A stretch of 64,000 bases of DNA, taken from Ciona intestinalis. Taxonomy: Eukaryota; Chordata; Ascidiacea; Phlebobranchia; Cionidae. Position numbers and translations under genes: made by a program. Each line of letters starts with the position of its first letter. The first letter of the stretch is position 1. This document shows, one piece after another, positions 12,101 to 24,700 of this stretch. The stretch is taken from the NCBI RefSeq assembly GCF_000224145.3, contig NW_004190365.2, positions 44,765-108,764 on the forward strand, written 5' to 3'. Under the pieces are notes generated by a model. The model did not search any database, was not told the origin of the DNA, and saw only the letters and a list, made by a program, of their open reading frames with translations.

Positions 12101-15100
12101 TGGATGTTGGGGGAGCTTGGTGTGTCATTGCAATGTTAATTTTAACCTGGACCAGCCCTACTTTGTCTATACAAACAAGCATAGCCATTGTATAAGCCCA
12201 GCACCATGGAATAGGATTAAGCATAAGAAGCCCCCAACCTCCCAAACACCCCCAACCCCCCAAACACCCAACACTCACAACCCCCCAAACACCCAACACT
12301 CACAACAAGTTGCCAAATCCTGGCTTGATGAAGTTCATCTCTAGCTTCATTACAATGTTTATCAAGTTGTAAAACTTTGTGAAACATTTCCTCAGCTTCT
12401 GTGTATCTCTGTGGGGAGGGAGGTTATATGCATACACTTCATGTCATGGTAACAGTTGTCGCAAGAGGTTATGGGTTCAAGTCTCGGAACTGCTACCATT
12501 GCGGGCGTATGTGTCCTCGTGCAAGAAATGCTAATGGGTGTCTAAACTACCAGCCAAACAGAAAAACAATCGGGCACGAGGCGTATAAAACAGATCACTT
12601 GTGTTCTAACAACTGTCGTTGCCGCTTGTGGGTAAATAAATTATATCCGCATGATCAACACGCAGCACGCACCTTCAACCCGCACAGTGCCCTCCCCTTA
12701 CGAAAATAAGCTTTCGGCCAATCACGATTCAGTCGAACAGCGGTGGTTGCGTCATCCAATGCTCTGTGGTGGAAGGGGTTTATATTATCAGTATACCATG
12801 GTGTGGATGACGTGTATGGAGGGACACTGGATGCAAAGACACGCATAAGCTGTTTGGGTGTTGGGGTAATGGGAAAAAGTCTTTCTCTTTACAAGGACCT
12901 CACCCATATAGAATAATAGGATGGACTGGGTGTGAGGGTTATGAATGGTTTTTAAAATGATGTATTGAAGACATTACACAAAAAGATACGACATCGCACA
13001 AAACATCCACAACCTATGAAGTAAGTGTGATTGTTCTCATTGTTAGATTAGGGATGTTGGGTGTTAATAATGATCAATAGAAAGGCAAAACAGATGATAT
13101 ATTAGAAGATATTCTTATTATACACAACATTCTAAACAAACCTCTGAAACAATCCCAATCTATCATAGCAATACGACCGATTGCCGTAATATCGATGGTC
13201 AACCCCGTGTAGTTGTATTGCTTGCGTGAATAAATTCACCGCGTCATTAAACCGACCCTCAGCTGCACGGTCGTTACCATTCATAGCCAGTTGACGGGAT
13301 TTTAAAATTAATCGTTCTTTTTTCTGCTCCTCCGTCTCCTGTGAAGAACATTGTTTTCGGTCTTAATATAAACGAAGTAAATACGACAGAATTGTCTTCA
13401 CTTTTAAGCATTTAAAATGCTAAAACCATCTTTATTGATGTCAAAAGAAATTGAAATGTAAAAATTAAAACTAGAATCCAGAGATTTATTTATTGGTCGA
13501 AACGTTTGTGGTTACTTATATGATATAATAAGCATGAACGTTCTATTCTTTGTTTCAATTATCAGTTTATTTGTTTTTGACAAATTTAATTAAATTTTCA
13601 ACAAATAAAGATTAATCATTCACCTTCGTTTATTGTTAAGAAATAAAGGTCATTGTGTTTAAACAATGACAGAAACACCTGTAGAAATTCCCCTGACAGT
13701 TTTATGGGGGAATCCCCGGAAACCGGCCAGGGGGAACCACGAGTGTCCGTTAAATATTTCGACTATTACTGGTTTCAAAATCAATATTTTGATATCTAAG
13801 GAATATGTTTGAAACTTATATTCCATTTACTTTATATAAAAGTACAAAACAAAGTATAAATATATATGTTTTTAAAAAACTTTATAGATATTTCATCTTT
13901 GAACCTTATTTTCCATATCTTTGCTATGTTCATCGAATATGATCTTTTATTCCAATTATAATTATCATGATGTTAACCCGTGGTAACCGGAAACATGTAA
14001 TAAATATAAAGTTTAACAAAACAATCTACCACGCACTACTTACCTCAATAATTTTCTCAGATTTTTTAACCGGGCTCGCTGGAACCACCTTAGGGGTGGG
14101 TTTCACTTTTATTTTGGCAACTTTGGAAAAAAACGCGCTGTGTTCGTCCCATTCAGGTTCCTGGAAAAATAGTTTTATTTATTTGAATCAAGAGATGTTT
14201 CAACAATGTGGAAATGAAACAGCTTTGTAAAATTATATCGAAAAAAAATGTAACTTACAAATGAAAAAGAAGACATATATAATTTAAAAAAATATTTAAA
14301 CAATCTACGTGAAGCTTATTTATTTTATTTGTGTTATTAACTTTTGCCGGAAAATCCTCCAAGCAACTAATAGTTTTAACCCAAGTTTGCCCACCCAAAC
14401 CAAAACTTACAAACTTTACCAAAATCAATTCAAACTCACGTCAGAATCACTTGAAGATCTAAATGAAGAAAACATAAATAAATTATTGTTGTTGCACTAG
14501 ACATAACATATAAAGTATATATAACATAGACATAACATATAAAGTATATATAACATAGACATAATATAGTTTAAAAATTTTAAGTTTATTTTTATTAAAT
14601 AAAATTTTTATGAAAAATAAGTTTTAATAATATTTATCAAAATTGAACAAAAATTAATCGAATTCCTAAAACATCAAAACTTACTTTGGTGAATTTTTTT
14701 TATTAACCTCTTTATCTCCCTCATGTGGTATATGACCGCTCGACTTATGATAACCATTCGAATGTTTCGCTTCTTTTAAACTTGAATTATTTACTATATC
14801 CTGGGAACAATAAACAAATATAAATAATGCTTCATGTTGCTGTTATTGACCCATCCATGGTTTATACCAAATATTAAAGTTGTCGCTATTGTGGCCGTGT
14901 ATATTCTTGAGCACACTCAAGAGCCAGACGTGCCAATTGGGGGCCAGACGGGGCCAGACATGCCAACGGTCACCAACTCTGATTTATATTACAAAACTTG
15001 GGGGGCCTCACACATAATAAACAGAACACTCTGTCAATATAAAATAATATTTTCATTTATATTCTTGGGTGTTGGGGTAATAGACCTAAATCCCAGGTCC

Positions 15101-17155
15101 CATGTCGTGCCACACCATAGGACCCCACCCTTACATAAGGAAGAATAATGTTAAGATACTAAAAGATTCAAAATCGGAAATAAATATTCAACAAAACTTT
15201 ACTTTTTCGTCTCCCTTCGCACAAACTTCATTCAATTCATTTTCTTTCAAATTATTTTCAACTAAATTATTTTCACTTTGCAATTTTTCTTTTTTCTTCT
15301 TTTTTTGCCTCTGTGATGTCATAATGAGCATTATCATACTACAAGGCATCACAAACAATTGAACAAACCATTCTTTTTTCTCGTTTTTGATTCGCTTTTT
15401 GTTTTTCTTGATTTTCAACTTTAATTAATTCTTCAGCAATTTTATCCGCAATCTAACATAGAAATCATATAAATACCATAGAAATCATATAAATACCATA
15501 TAAAACATACTTATACCATAGAAACCCGATTGCAAGTTACCTGTTGTTTGGCCTCCAAAACCTTGGGATCAGTAATTTCTTCCGACGCTTCACGTTTGAT
15601 GCGAGATTTTCGATAACCCCCTGTGTGGGTGGGTAAAACTTATTTATTCTCGTGTGGTGGGTAAAACTTATTTATTCTCGTGTGGTGGGTAAAACTTATT
15701 TATTCTCGTGTGGTGGGTAAAACTTATTTATTCTCGTGTGGGTGGGTAAAACTTATTTATTCTCGTGTGGGTGGGTAAAACTTATTTATTCTCGTGTGGG
15801 TGGGTAAAACTTATTTATTCTCGTGTGGTGGGTAAAACTTATTTATTCTCGTGTGGTGGGTAAAACTTATTTATTCTCGTGTGGTGGGGTAATGACAGTT
15901 GTTATAAAAACGGGACCACATAAGGGGAAAACATTAAACTAATTGTAGAAAATTATGAGGGCCTTTATAAAGGGCAGAAAATACAGCAAAGCAATTAACT
16001 AATTATGAAATGTGGAAGACATCTTCATCAAACAAACCTAAAAGAATAAGAGGTTTTTATACCAAAAGTGTCGCTACGAAAATAAAACAGAATAAGGGAT
16101 TAGGAGAATAAGAGCAAACCATCCAAAGTACTCACGTTTCTTGTGGCAATCTCGACAATTCCTGGAGCAAACTTCTTCGTCATCAGAGCTTGACAACCCG
16201 ACCCGTATCAACTCGTTATCTTGCATAATACTCACTGTGGTGGATGGGTGTAAGTTGTTTATTATGGGGAGATGGTAACTATCGGTCGTTATAACACGGG
16301 TGTTCTGTTTCATACACCTCGTGCACGATTAGGAGTTATGACGTATGTAACTTTGTGGGCGATTCTTAAACTATTTTAATTCTAGACACAAAGCATAAAC
16401 TACCAGTCAACAACCCGGGATAATTCCCACACAAACCACCCAACAAACCCCCTCACCTGAAACGGTGGGATATCTACGGAAGAAATTTGCGAACGCTGTT
16501 GAATAATCCTCAGCGTCGGGTTCGGTTAACCTTTTGTACGCCATGCTTACTTTTTGGAACATCTGTGAAAAGTGGGTTAAATATGTGTAGATGTTGTTGC
16601 TACCATGTGTATTATAAATGTGAAAGAGATAATTGTTTGTTTAGTAATCTTGGATCGTCATTTTGTCTGCCAAACAGGATATTATGTTATAAAGTGTCTT
16701 GTCTAAGGACACATACGCCCACAATGGTAGCAGCATCGAGCCTCGAACCCGTACCCACTCCCCTATATAATGAACCTCTCTCACCTCAGTAGCATGGCTT
16801 GAATCTTCATGTTTATCCGGATGATACGACAATGCAAGGTGTCTGTAAGCTACTTTGATTTGACTTTCATCAGCACCTGTAAAGTATAGACTCATTATAT
16901 TAAAGGAGTCTACTCAGTCTTTTACAAGCACTGATGATGCCAACAGTTTTTGGTACATTGGGTTTAGCAACCACGCTTTTATTTGACGCTTTTTCTCAAT
17001 TCGTTTTACCCATATCGTGTTTTACAATTGTTTTTTTTATGATCTTCATTATCGTGTTCGAAGATAAATGAAATAAATTTATGTTTATATTCCTCACCCT
17101 CGGGCAAATGTAGAATTCTATAAGCTTCCAACTTAGATATATAAGTGTCGTCCAT
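9124..17155 (-). CDS. J-domain/TPR/UBA/RRM/CCCH multidomain protein (TTC31-like TPR part)
   Basis: Twenty exons in transcript order: 17155-17098, 16876-16785, 16562-16457, 16234-16136, 15620-15541, 15452-15369, 15310-15203, 14800-14685, 14458-14440, 14160-14044, 13338-13142, 12763-12673, 12408-12304, 11813-11703, 11390-11302, 10910-10733, 10370-10291, 10090-10031, 9697-9641, 9253-9124. All are GT-AG and in phase, giving 658 residues. Domains: DnaJ J domain (about 5-75) with the HPD motif in LALSYHPDKHED; a charged Lys/Glu- and Ser-rich linker (120-290); TPR repeats (about 300-420) with NLFTQAIQL, NRSYCYDRLG and WPKAYFRKGRAL, closest to vertebrate TTC31; a UBA-like domain (424-460, VDMGFSRQLCEVALRKHGG); an RRM (about 492-552; RNP2 LWIGDM, RNP1 KRCAFVTF); and a C-terminal CCCH finger of C-x7-C-x5-C-x3-H type. 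The parts suggest an RNA-binding Hsp70 co-chaperone, which is inference. The 19-bp exon at 14458-14440 is the least certain. Two genes fused by my reading is possible, but no internal start or stop supports it. Confidence 0.85.
9345..9410 (-). repeat. tRNA-like SINE head with A and B boxes
   Basis: On the minus strand this reads TTGGTTAGGGCGTCTGCCTC, then GAGGTTACGGGTTCGAGGCT. These resemble RNA polymerase III A-box (TGGTTAGGGCG) and B-box (GGGTTCGAGGC) sites at tRNA spacing. Related heads precede the SINE body at 12470, 18743, 34000 (minus) and 37612. It lies in the last intron of the multidomain gene. Confidence 0.6.
9735..9865. repeat. single dispersed copy of the 97-bp family
   Basis: One unit read from ATTCTATTCTATATGGGCGA to GGCCAGAGTTGGCCCATTAC, followed by CAACACCCAGGGTGATACCG and GTGAACCTCACC. 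The same outer flanks border the large array at 1320-1360, so single copies show the unexpanded form of the element. Confidence 0.7.
15622..15893. repeat. minisatellite of about 28-31 bp in an intron
   Basis: About nine tandem copies of a unit containing GGGTAAAACTTATTTATTCT and CGTGTGG. It lies in the intron before the fifth exon of the multidomain gene and reaches its 3' splice site: the acceptor at 15621 uses a pyrimidine tract (TTTTACCCACCCACACAG on the minus strand) that is itself array sequence. Confidence 0.9.
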
Positions 17156-17488
17156 ATTCAATTTGCTATTATGGCACAAATCTTATTATCTACGAAAAAC
17201 ACATTTTTATGATATCTATGTTTCACCGCCTGGTAAGTTATTTCTATGTAACTATTAACTTTTGCTAGAGTATGATTGAAATTTCGCAGATTTTGAAATT
17301 GAATAAAAACAGACATTGCTTCAAACGTTTAAAGTTAGTTGTTGATAAAACAAAACTTAACGAAGTAATGTTAAAATAACTTGGGTTTAAAACTAAGCGA
17401 TTGCCAAATAAGGGCATGGATGACATCACAATTACCAAGCTCTCGTTGGTTTAACAAATAATTTGATAAAATTGTTTTTTTTAAAGTT

Positions 17489-18136
17489 TCAAGCGATTAT
17501 TCCAAATCGTTCAGCTCGCTTCTTCTTAATATCTGAAACATCATTTACGCCAAAACGTTCTTGCCTTTTTCTCTTTTTTTCCTCAGTTTCAGTTTTTACT
17601 AAAACGTCCGAAACCACGGTCCCAAACCTCTCAGCTCGGGACCGCAACTTATCCGGGTTTACAGCTTCCTTACTAATCTTAGAAACATCCCCGGTTCCGA
17701 ACCTTTTCGACCGATTCGACAAACGATCTGTGTCCGACAATTCATTCGTCTTTAATCCAAACTTCTTCGCTCTTGCTTCTCTCTTCTCTTCCTCAGACAT
17801 ATCCTTGGTAACCACGGCAACGGGCTTCTCTTCTTCCTCCCCTCCTTCTTCCTTTTTTTCTTCCACAATGCCTTCTTCTTCCTTTACCTCAGCACTCTCT
17901 TCCACCCCATCTTCAGCCTCAGGTTCCGGATGTTTCACTTCCTCTTCCTCCTCCTCCAAGATGGCGTCATCATCCTCCACCTCCGCTCCTTCATGCTCCT
18001 CCAAATATTGCTCCAACCTCAGAATCAACTCCTGTTTATTCCCGGAAACCGGAAGGCTTCGAATCTTCAGCTCTCGCTTCAAATCCGCGATTTTCATTTT
18101 ATTTAAATCCAACACATATTCCTCTTCGGTCGCCAT
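17489..18136 (-). CDS. SARNP: SAP domain ribonucleoprotein (SARNP/CIP29/Tho1)
   Basis: A nuclear mRNA-export factor that works with the TREX complex and the helicase DDX39B/UAP56. One uninterrupted exon encodes 215 residues (human 210). The SAP domain is at about residues 8-44 (MKIADLKRELKIR, GNKQELILRLEQYL). A very acidic Glu-rich stretch follows (about 50-100). The C-terminal half has repeated RFG motifs in basic surroundings (ARAKKFG, NRSKRFG, RAERFG, KRQERFG, KRAERFG), which is the RNA-binding tail of Tho1/SARNP. I start at the ATG followed by GCGACC at 18136; the frame upstream has no ATG. The lack of introns is unusual in this window, but the frame is intact and not a pseudogene. The Ser-rich frame on the opposite strand is its shadow. 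Confidence 0.96.
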   Translation of the reverse strand: MATEEEYVLDLNKMKIADLKRELKIRSLPVSGNKQELILRLEQYLEEHEGAEVEDDDAILEEEEEEVKHPEPEAEDGVEESAEVKEEEGIVEEKKEEGGEEEEKPVAVVTKDMSEEEKREARAKKFGLKTNELSDTDRLSNRSKRFGTGDVSKISKEAVNPDKLRSRAERFGTVVSDVLVKTETEEKKRKRQERFGVNDVSDIKKKRAERFGIIA

Positions 18137-18479
18137 GATCAATTAGATTTCTTAATTGTCCTTCAATAAACTTGAAAATTTGTTTTAAAATCAGCTTTTT
18201 ATTTCAATTAATTTCCGTAAATATTTTAAACAACAAAAACCTCAAGTCTCGTTGGAAACCAAATTGCTGCAAAGCTATCTACCGCCACCATCTGCCAGGC
18301 ATGAGTTTGACATCGTATTAAATTAATTGTTTATCGGGGTGTGATTCAATTTATTTATTTAATTAACCATTTATTAATTATATTTAACACCCCAATAGTT
18401 TACTAACATATTCACGTGTCTATGTTCTGTTTGTTACGTATTAATGACGTAATTAAACAATCGAGAATTCAAGAACGCC
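18137..18479. promoter_or_regulatory. head-to-head intergenic region
   Basis: 343 bp separate the SARNP start (minus strand) from the start of the small plus-strand gene. It is AT-rich and unique, with no repeat or coding potential seen, so it may be a shared bidirectional promoter. No specific element is claimed. Confidence 0.35.
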
Positions 18480-19483
18480 ATGAAGACGCAAATCGTCGAC
18501 AAAATGTACAAAAAAACAGCATTTTTACCAAACTTGTTTTAAAATTTCTAATAACTTTACCCCAGGATCGAACAAATGAAACAAAACGCCTTCGTTGGTC
18601 ACGTGGGAATACTAGAATCACACAAAAAGAAACGTCACAAAGAATATTTGTTGCTTCCAATCGAACGACGTCCAATTCCAGTTCCGAAACCGAATGTTCA
18701 ACGAAAATATTCAAACACGTTTAACGGTACAAATTTTAATATGGGTTCGAAGCGCGAAGCTGCCACTATTACGGGCGTATAACGACAATTGCTTCAACCC
18801 AGTGCTGGTCAGTGGTCACTATCACTAGTGGGTTGTCCAAATTATCACATATAAAAACAATCACCCACCAAATTACATACGTGGTAACTTGTGAGCGAGC
18901 ACGAGGTGTATGAAACAGAACACCTGTGTTATAACGGCTGTCCTTGCCCCGCCATGCGAGGATAAATAAGTTACATACGTGGTAACTCGTAAGCGGGCAC
19001 AAGGTGTATGGAACAGAACACCCGTGTTATAACGGCTGTCCTTGCCCCGCCATGCGAGGATAAATAAGTTACATACGTGGTAACTCGTAAGCGGGCACAA
19101 GGTGTATGGAACAGAACACCCGTGTTATAACGGCTGTCCTTGCCCCGCCATGCGAGGATAAATAAGTTACATACGTGGTAACTCGTAAGCGGGCACAAGG
19201 TGTATGAAACAGAACACCTGTGTTATAACGGCTGTCCTTGCCCCGCCACGTGAGGATAAATAAGTTACATTTGTGGTAACTTGTAAGCGGGCACGAGGTG
19301 TATGAAACGAAACACCCGTGTTATAACGGCTGTCCTTGCCCGCCATGCGAGGATAAATAAGTTACATTCATTCACATTTGTTCAGGGTCCAGAATCGCTT
19401 ATGGTGACGTCACAAAGTGTCCAGATTTTCCTGATGACGTCAACCAGAGCTTCAACAATAGGTTGCTAGGGAAACGACCATGA
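18480..19483 (+). CDS. small unrecognised protein, 94 residues, three exons
   Basis: Exons 18480-18505, 18566-18726 and 19386-19483 join in phase (26 bp, then 1+159+1, then 2+96) and end at TGA 19481-19483. The ATG is in a good context (CGCCATGAAG). Both donors are GTACAA; the acceptors are TTACCCCAG and TTTGTTCAG. The first intron is 60 bp, near the minimum for such genomes; the second is filled by a SINE with five tail copies. The protein is basic and hydrophilic, with no signal peptide or membrane span. Notable runs are NAFVGHVGILESHKKK, EYLLLPIERRPIPVPKPNV and CPDFPDDVNQSFNNR. I do not recognise it. Reading the middle exon straight into the SINE would replace the last third of the protein with repeat translation, so the spliced form is preferred. 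Confidence 0.6.
18740..19378 (+). repeat. full SINE with five tandem copies of the 98-bp tail module
   Basis: In order: a B-box-like GGGTTCGAAGCGCGAAGCTG, the SINE body (AACCCAGTG, GGGTTGTCCAAATTATCACA), the linker AACAATCACCCACCAAATTA, five tandem 98-bp tail units (from about 18870), and a short TTACATTCATTCAC end. It shows that the amplified unit is a module inside the element. It lies in the second intron of the small gene. Confidence 0.8.
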
Positions 19484-20453
19484 TGTCGTCTATGTTTAAT
19501 TTTTTCAACTAATTTGATGCAAACCAAAATTACACAGACTTTCTATACAGTTTCAATACAACATGACAGCCCATGATACGATTTTTATCTCAAACTAAAA
19601 CTTTCTTTAGTGATGTCTGAAGTCAAAAATGTAAAAATCATATCATATATATATATGGACTACTATGTTTGATCCAGCAAACCCTGCGTGTTTTTTCCAT
19701 GAAACAGATGCAGCAAATTCATGTTTTACGCATCAAAGTGAAGTTGGTGACGTAAAAACGATCAAATAGTTTAGTTTTACCACAATGTTTATTGTTGATT
19801 GCACAAGTTTGGATTATGGAGCAAAAAGTTTTTGCGTAAATCACAATGTTCAGACTGAAGTAACTTTCAAATAAAAGTTAAATTCCAATGTTTAAGTTAA
19901 ACATTGCACACAGAGTTATTTCAAAGCTAAAACAAACAAATTAAATAAAAAGTTTTAGTAAAATATTTTACAAACTTTACATTTTTAAAAATTGTTAAAA
20001 ATTTTCAACCCAAATATTTGAATTTTACAATAACTTGGTAAAAATGTAAATGTATTGCAATTTTGAAAACTTTGAAAAAACAATTTTGAAAAAAATATTA
20101 AATTATATCCATTGTCAGCTACCAGGTATCTATAATACAGTGTAGCTCAAAATAACGGCAGCGTGTTAAAATTTCAACTAAAACAAAAATAATAAAATTA
20201 TTTTACTGGAAAAATCCTCAAATAATTAATCATGTATGACATCACAATAGTATTTGTGACGCACAAGGCTATGCACCTCGTAATAAGAGGATAAAAAAAT
20301 TGCGCCAAGTGCAAAAATATCTGGAGTAATAAAAATACAAATTCACCAAATATGGTCGCATAGAAATACGTACTGTCGTCCCACCATCTCAAATATTTGC
20401 TTACTCATCATTTAACTGTCAAGTCATGCTCTGTGATGTCATCAGCGGACTAC
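19484..20453. other. AT-rich intergenic region
   Basis: No gene is seen. It lies between the 3' ends of the small plus-strand gene and the minus-strand PH-domain gene, so it should hold both 3' untranslated regions. It is rich in A and T runs with no clear repeat family. Confidence 0.5.
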
Positions 20454-21673
20454 TTAGGAGTTTTTCTTTGAGTTTTTATTCATTTTATCGGCTTTCCTCG
20501 TGAGCATGGTGTTCAGCGAAAACAAGATTCCCGGGTTTTTCTTTTTTTTCACCGTGCTCGGTTTGACAGCAGCTCGAACATCGACAATGGGGTCGAGGTT
20601 GTTCACGACGTAATTGGCCGACTTGCTCGACGAACCTGACAACGATTTCTTCAGCATGGGATGGTTTTGACTTTCCATAGACATCACATTACCATCTCCG
20701 TGACCTTTGAACCGAACTTCAGGTCGTGGCAGGATATCCTCGTCATCGAGTGACAACCCTGGTTTATATTTCTTCCCGGTGTGGATACGACTTGTAGCTG
20801 ACTCCACTGTATGGGTGGGTAAGTATGTAACCTCGGATTCAGCTCGACGGTGCGTTTTTTTCGGCTTATTTTCAACTTTATCAGCGATGACAAGTTTATG
20901 TACGGACTCTGTACTTTTACTATTGATGCTTTCCTGTGAGCTGCTGTAGGGCGGGATGGATGCCACCGAGTGCTCGCTCTCGCCCAAGTATTGTGTGTCT
21001 ATGGTGGAGTCGGACCGTCCGAGGACGAAGTTGTCATGATCGATGACCTGGGATGTTGGGTGGTGGAGGGTTGGGACGATAGGGATGAGGTTGCTTGTGC
21101 TTTGGGATAAGGGGGATGCAAGGGTGGGGTAAGGGAGGGTGCGGGGGTCCACAATTATGCTCAGCTTTTTACTCATGCGTGACCCCTAGTGGAAAGCATG
21201 CCGAGTTAGAATAGAAATCATGTTAAAAGTTTCAGATATTTTTTTAGAATGGAGATTTTATAAGTTTCGGGAATATTAGATGCTAACATAGAAATCTCAG
21301 GTTAAATGTTAGGATAGAGATCTTAGAGAATGATTATGTTATTTCTATGTACAGCATGTGGTTTGTTACAATAATTATGATGTTAATATTTATAATTAAA
21401 TGCAAAAGTTGATGTTAATATGAATAACATTAAACGCATGCTTAGGTGAAACATTAAAGTGGAAATTTAATTAATGGTTTTTTAAACATGCCTGGTACTT
21501 TAGCAGCAAAAGTTTCTTTTGCAAATCCACTTTATATTTGGGTTTAAGGAACGTAGTTAGTTGTTTAAGGATAATGAAATATTAGAATAAAGTTGTTGTT
21601 TATAGAAATATGGTGAATTAGAGGGTAACGGGTTTAAGGCTTACTGTGGTAACTTGTGTAAAAACAAGTTATA

Positions 21674-21728
<55 letters not shown>

Positions 21729-24700
21729 TTAAGTTTAAACTATCTATATAAAAATGTATTTAAGTTATGAAATAACTCACATTCAAAATATCTCAAAGTT
21801 ATGTAATATCTATATTTAAATTACAATATTATTATTTTACGTTAATATAAAACTCCCACACACATATATACTACACTATACTGTACTGTGTAAACAAATA
21901 AAGGAAATACAACAAATTAAAATTTATAAGGTAAACCGACGTGCAACAAATATAAAGAATAAAAAACTTAAACAAATTATTTGATGATGAGCAGATAATT
22001 GTGTTTGTGATGTCATAGTGTGGAATTATGTTTTATAAAGTGGATTGTGATGTCATAATTAAGTATTTTAATAATTTCATTCTATATGGGTGAGGTCCTA
22101 CAGCGATTTAGGCCAGAGTTGGTCCATTACCCCAACACCCATTAGTGACCACCGGGTTGGAGCAATTGTTGTAAAATGTCTTGCCCAAAGACACATACGC
22201 CTACAACGGTAGCAGGAACAAGTCGGAACTTGGTATCGGGATAAACAGCGAACCTAAATCCCAGGCCCGATGCCTCCAAAAGACCTCACCCATATATACC
22301 ACTTGACACAAACAACCACAAACCACGCATGCATGAAATGAAGAATCAAACACACCTGCGTCGGGCAACCATGGTTGCAATCTTGTTTTTACTTTACTTC
22401 CAAATGAGTTTGATTTAGAAACCTGAGGCACAACATAAAATCAACGTAACGCATGCCACGCTACAATGAACATAAATTATATAAGATGTCTATGGAAAGT
22501 GTTTGTTGTAATATCATACATTATGATGTCATATACTATGTTTATTACAAGCATAAACAAGTATTGTTAATTAAATATTTGCAATGAGTTGCTTCTTATA
22601 AGGTTTACGAGCCACGTTTTTTAACCAAATGTTTTTCCATTTATTTTATCCTTGGCGTGTTATAACGAATGTTGTTTTGCCGATAATTCCAATTTCTTTA
22701 CTACTTTGATTTAATATTTGCGACCTACTGTGAGTTTCTTCTTATAAAGTATAACAGCAATACTTTAGCCAATATTTATGCGTTCATTTAATAATGATAT
22801 GATCTTAATTATTCTAATTAAAATGTTTAATTAAATTATGTTACGTTAATTGTTACAAGACAATGGCATTGTTTAGTCCCACATAACAAATTCCCATCGC
22901 ATCATGACATGAGCTTCTGCTGTATTATATTTTTTGGTTTAATTAACATGGTGAAGAAATGGGAGTTAACAGCAAAACAACGGTCGCTATAACAATGATA
23001 AAATACATGAAAAAGCAATTGTTAAAAAGTATGGCTGTTAAACTTTAGAAAAAGAAATTCTTTACAATTTTACATTAAATGCAAATAGGAGCTTTTATGT
23101 AACTATAAAAAACTTTATACAATAAAGTTAAAACCTTATATTTGTGCCGAGATAATATTTCACTGTAATTCAAACAACGTTTCATAAGAACTTGGGTGAA
23201 AGTTTGCACAACATGTTTGTTTAAACTGTTAAGTTTGTTTTACAAAGCGAAACTAGTTTCCTATGGTTGGTTGTCACCTTAATATACAATGTTTCATCGT
23301 GACTTTGTGTGAATATTTTACCGATTCCAAATTAGTAAAAACATTTTGCCACACCTTGTGTAACAATAGCTGGGTTAAGTTGAAACGCTGAGTGGATATC
23401 TTGTAGATTGCAAACTTTTATGACATCATAATGTTTAATATTACATTTAAAGGAAAGTAACGAAAAATCAAAATGAGAAATTAAACAAAAATTTTAGAAT
23501 TCGCCAAAAAATCTTTGTATTGAAGTTTTGGCGGGATTATCCATTATGACATCATAATGGTCATTACCACACAACAATCTCACCTTTTTCTTCTGACTCT
23601 GCACTCTATTAATGTTGATGGCGTTGCAGAAAGCATCGACCCATTCATACATGTCGTCTTCTGTTTCCGCCTATGACATCATAATTACTATTATGATAAG
23701 CTTTGTTATGATACAAGGGATGCATTGTGACATCACTTCCTCTAACAATCAGGTACTTAAGCAATGTGCGTCAAATTAACAACAATCGTTAATTGTGAGT
23801 TAATTTAAATTGTTAGGTTTAGAATTTACATTGTGAGTCATATTAAAACTATGATGTCATAATAGACATGACTTGTTAACACATAGATATTTATGTTTAC
23901 ACTAAACTAAATATATGCTGCGTGTTACAATATATATTATATACATAAGCTTAGGTGAACATAGTTCATGCCTAAAACCCAGGCAATCATGTGAATGTAA
24001 TGCATTATATTAATGTTTACAAACACATTTACCAACGAGAATTCCCCCCCTGGTTTACTAAAACACCATAATGCCTAAATTAACAATAGTAAACACCCCA
24101 ACCCTAAACTGTGTATATGCTATCCACTCATTTAAACAAAGTAAATGTTATTTTCAAAAAATACCAACAAATACACGATGCCTAGTTTGATGACGACCCA
24201 GATGTCACAATTTTAACAACCACACCCCAATATATTTTATCATGATCAAAATTATTAAATGAGGTTTCCTATGTTTACCAGTGTTGCCCACAACCCACTC
24301 ACCTGTATATAATATATCTTATCAGTCGTAGCGAGAAGTAACAAATTATCCCGAGGTTTCATTTCATCTTCGGCTCGAGCAGCGAGGATTTCGTTGATGG
24401 GGATGCTACGTATTGGCTCCTTGTCCTGGGGGTGGGAAGGTTGAATGTAACTTATTTATTCTCGTGTCACTATGCAACGACAGTCGTTGTAACACAGGTG
24501 TTCTGTTTCATACACATCGTGCCCGCTTACAAGTTACCACATATGTAACTTATTTATCCTCGCATGGCGGGGCAACGACAGTCGTTTTACCTCGGGTGTT
24601 CTGTTTTATACACCTCGTGCCAGCTTAGGAGTTACCACGTTTGTAACTTATTTATCCTCACATGGCGGGGCAATGACTGTCGTTATAACACGGGTGTTCT

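Noticed and set aside
17463-18146. 227-codon Ser/Phe-rich frame on the plus strand
   Set aside because: It is the antisense shadow of SARNP; the Glu/Lys-rich sense strand produces Ser/Phe runs in reverse.
18416-18724. 102-codon frame starting MSMFCLLRIND
   Set aside because: The overlapping spliced model (18480-18505, 18566-18726, 19386-19483) has better splice sites, phase agreement and protein-like composition.
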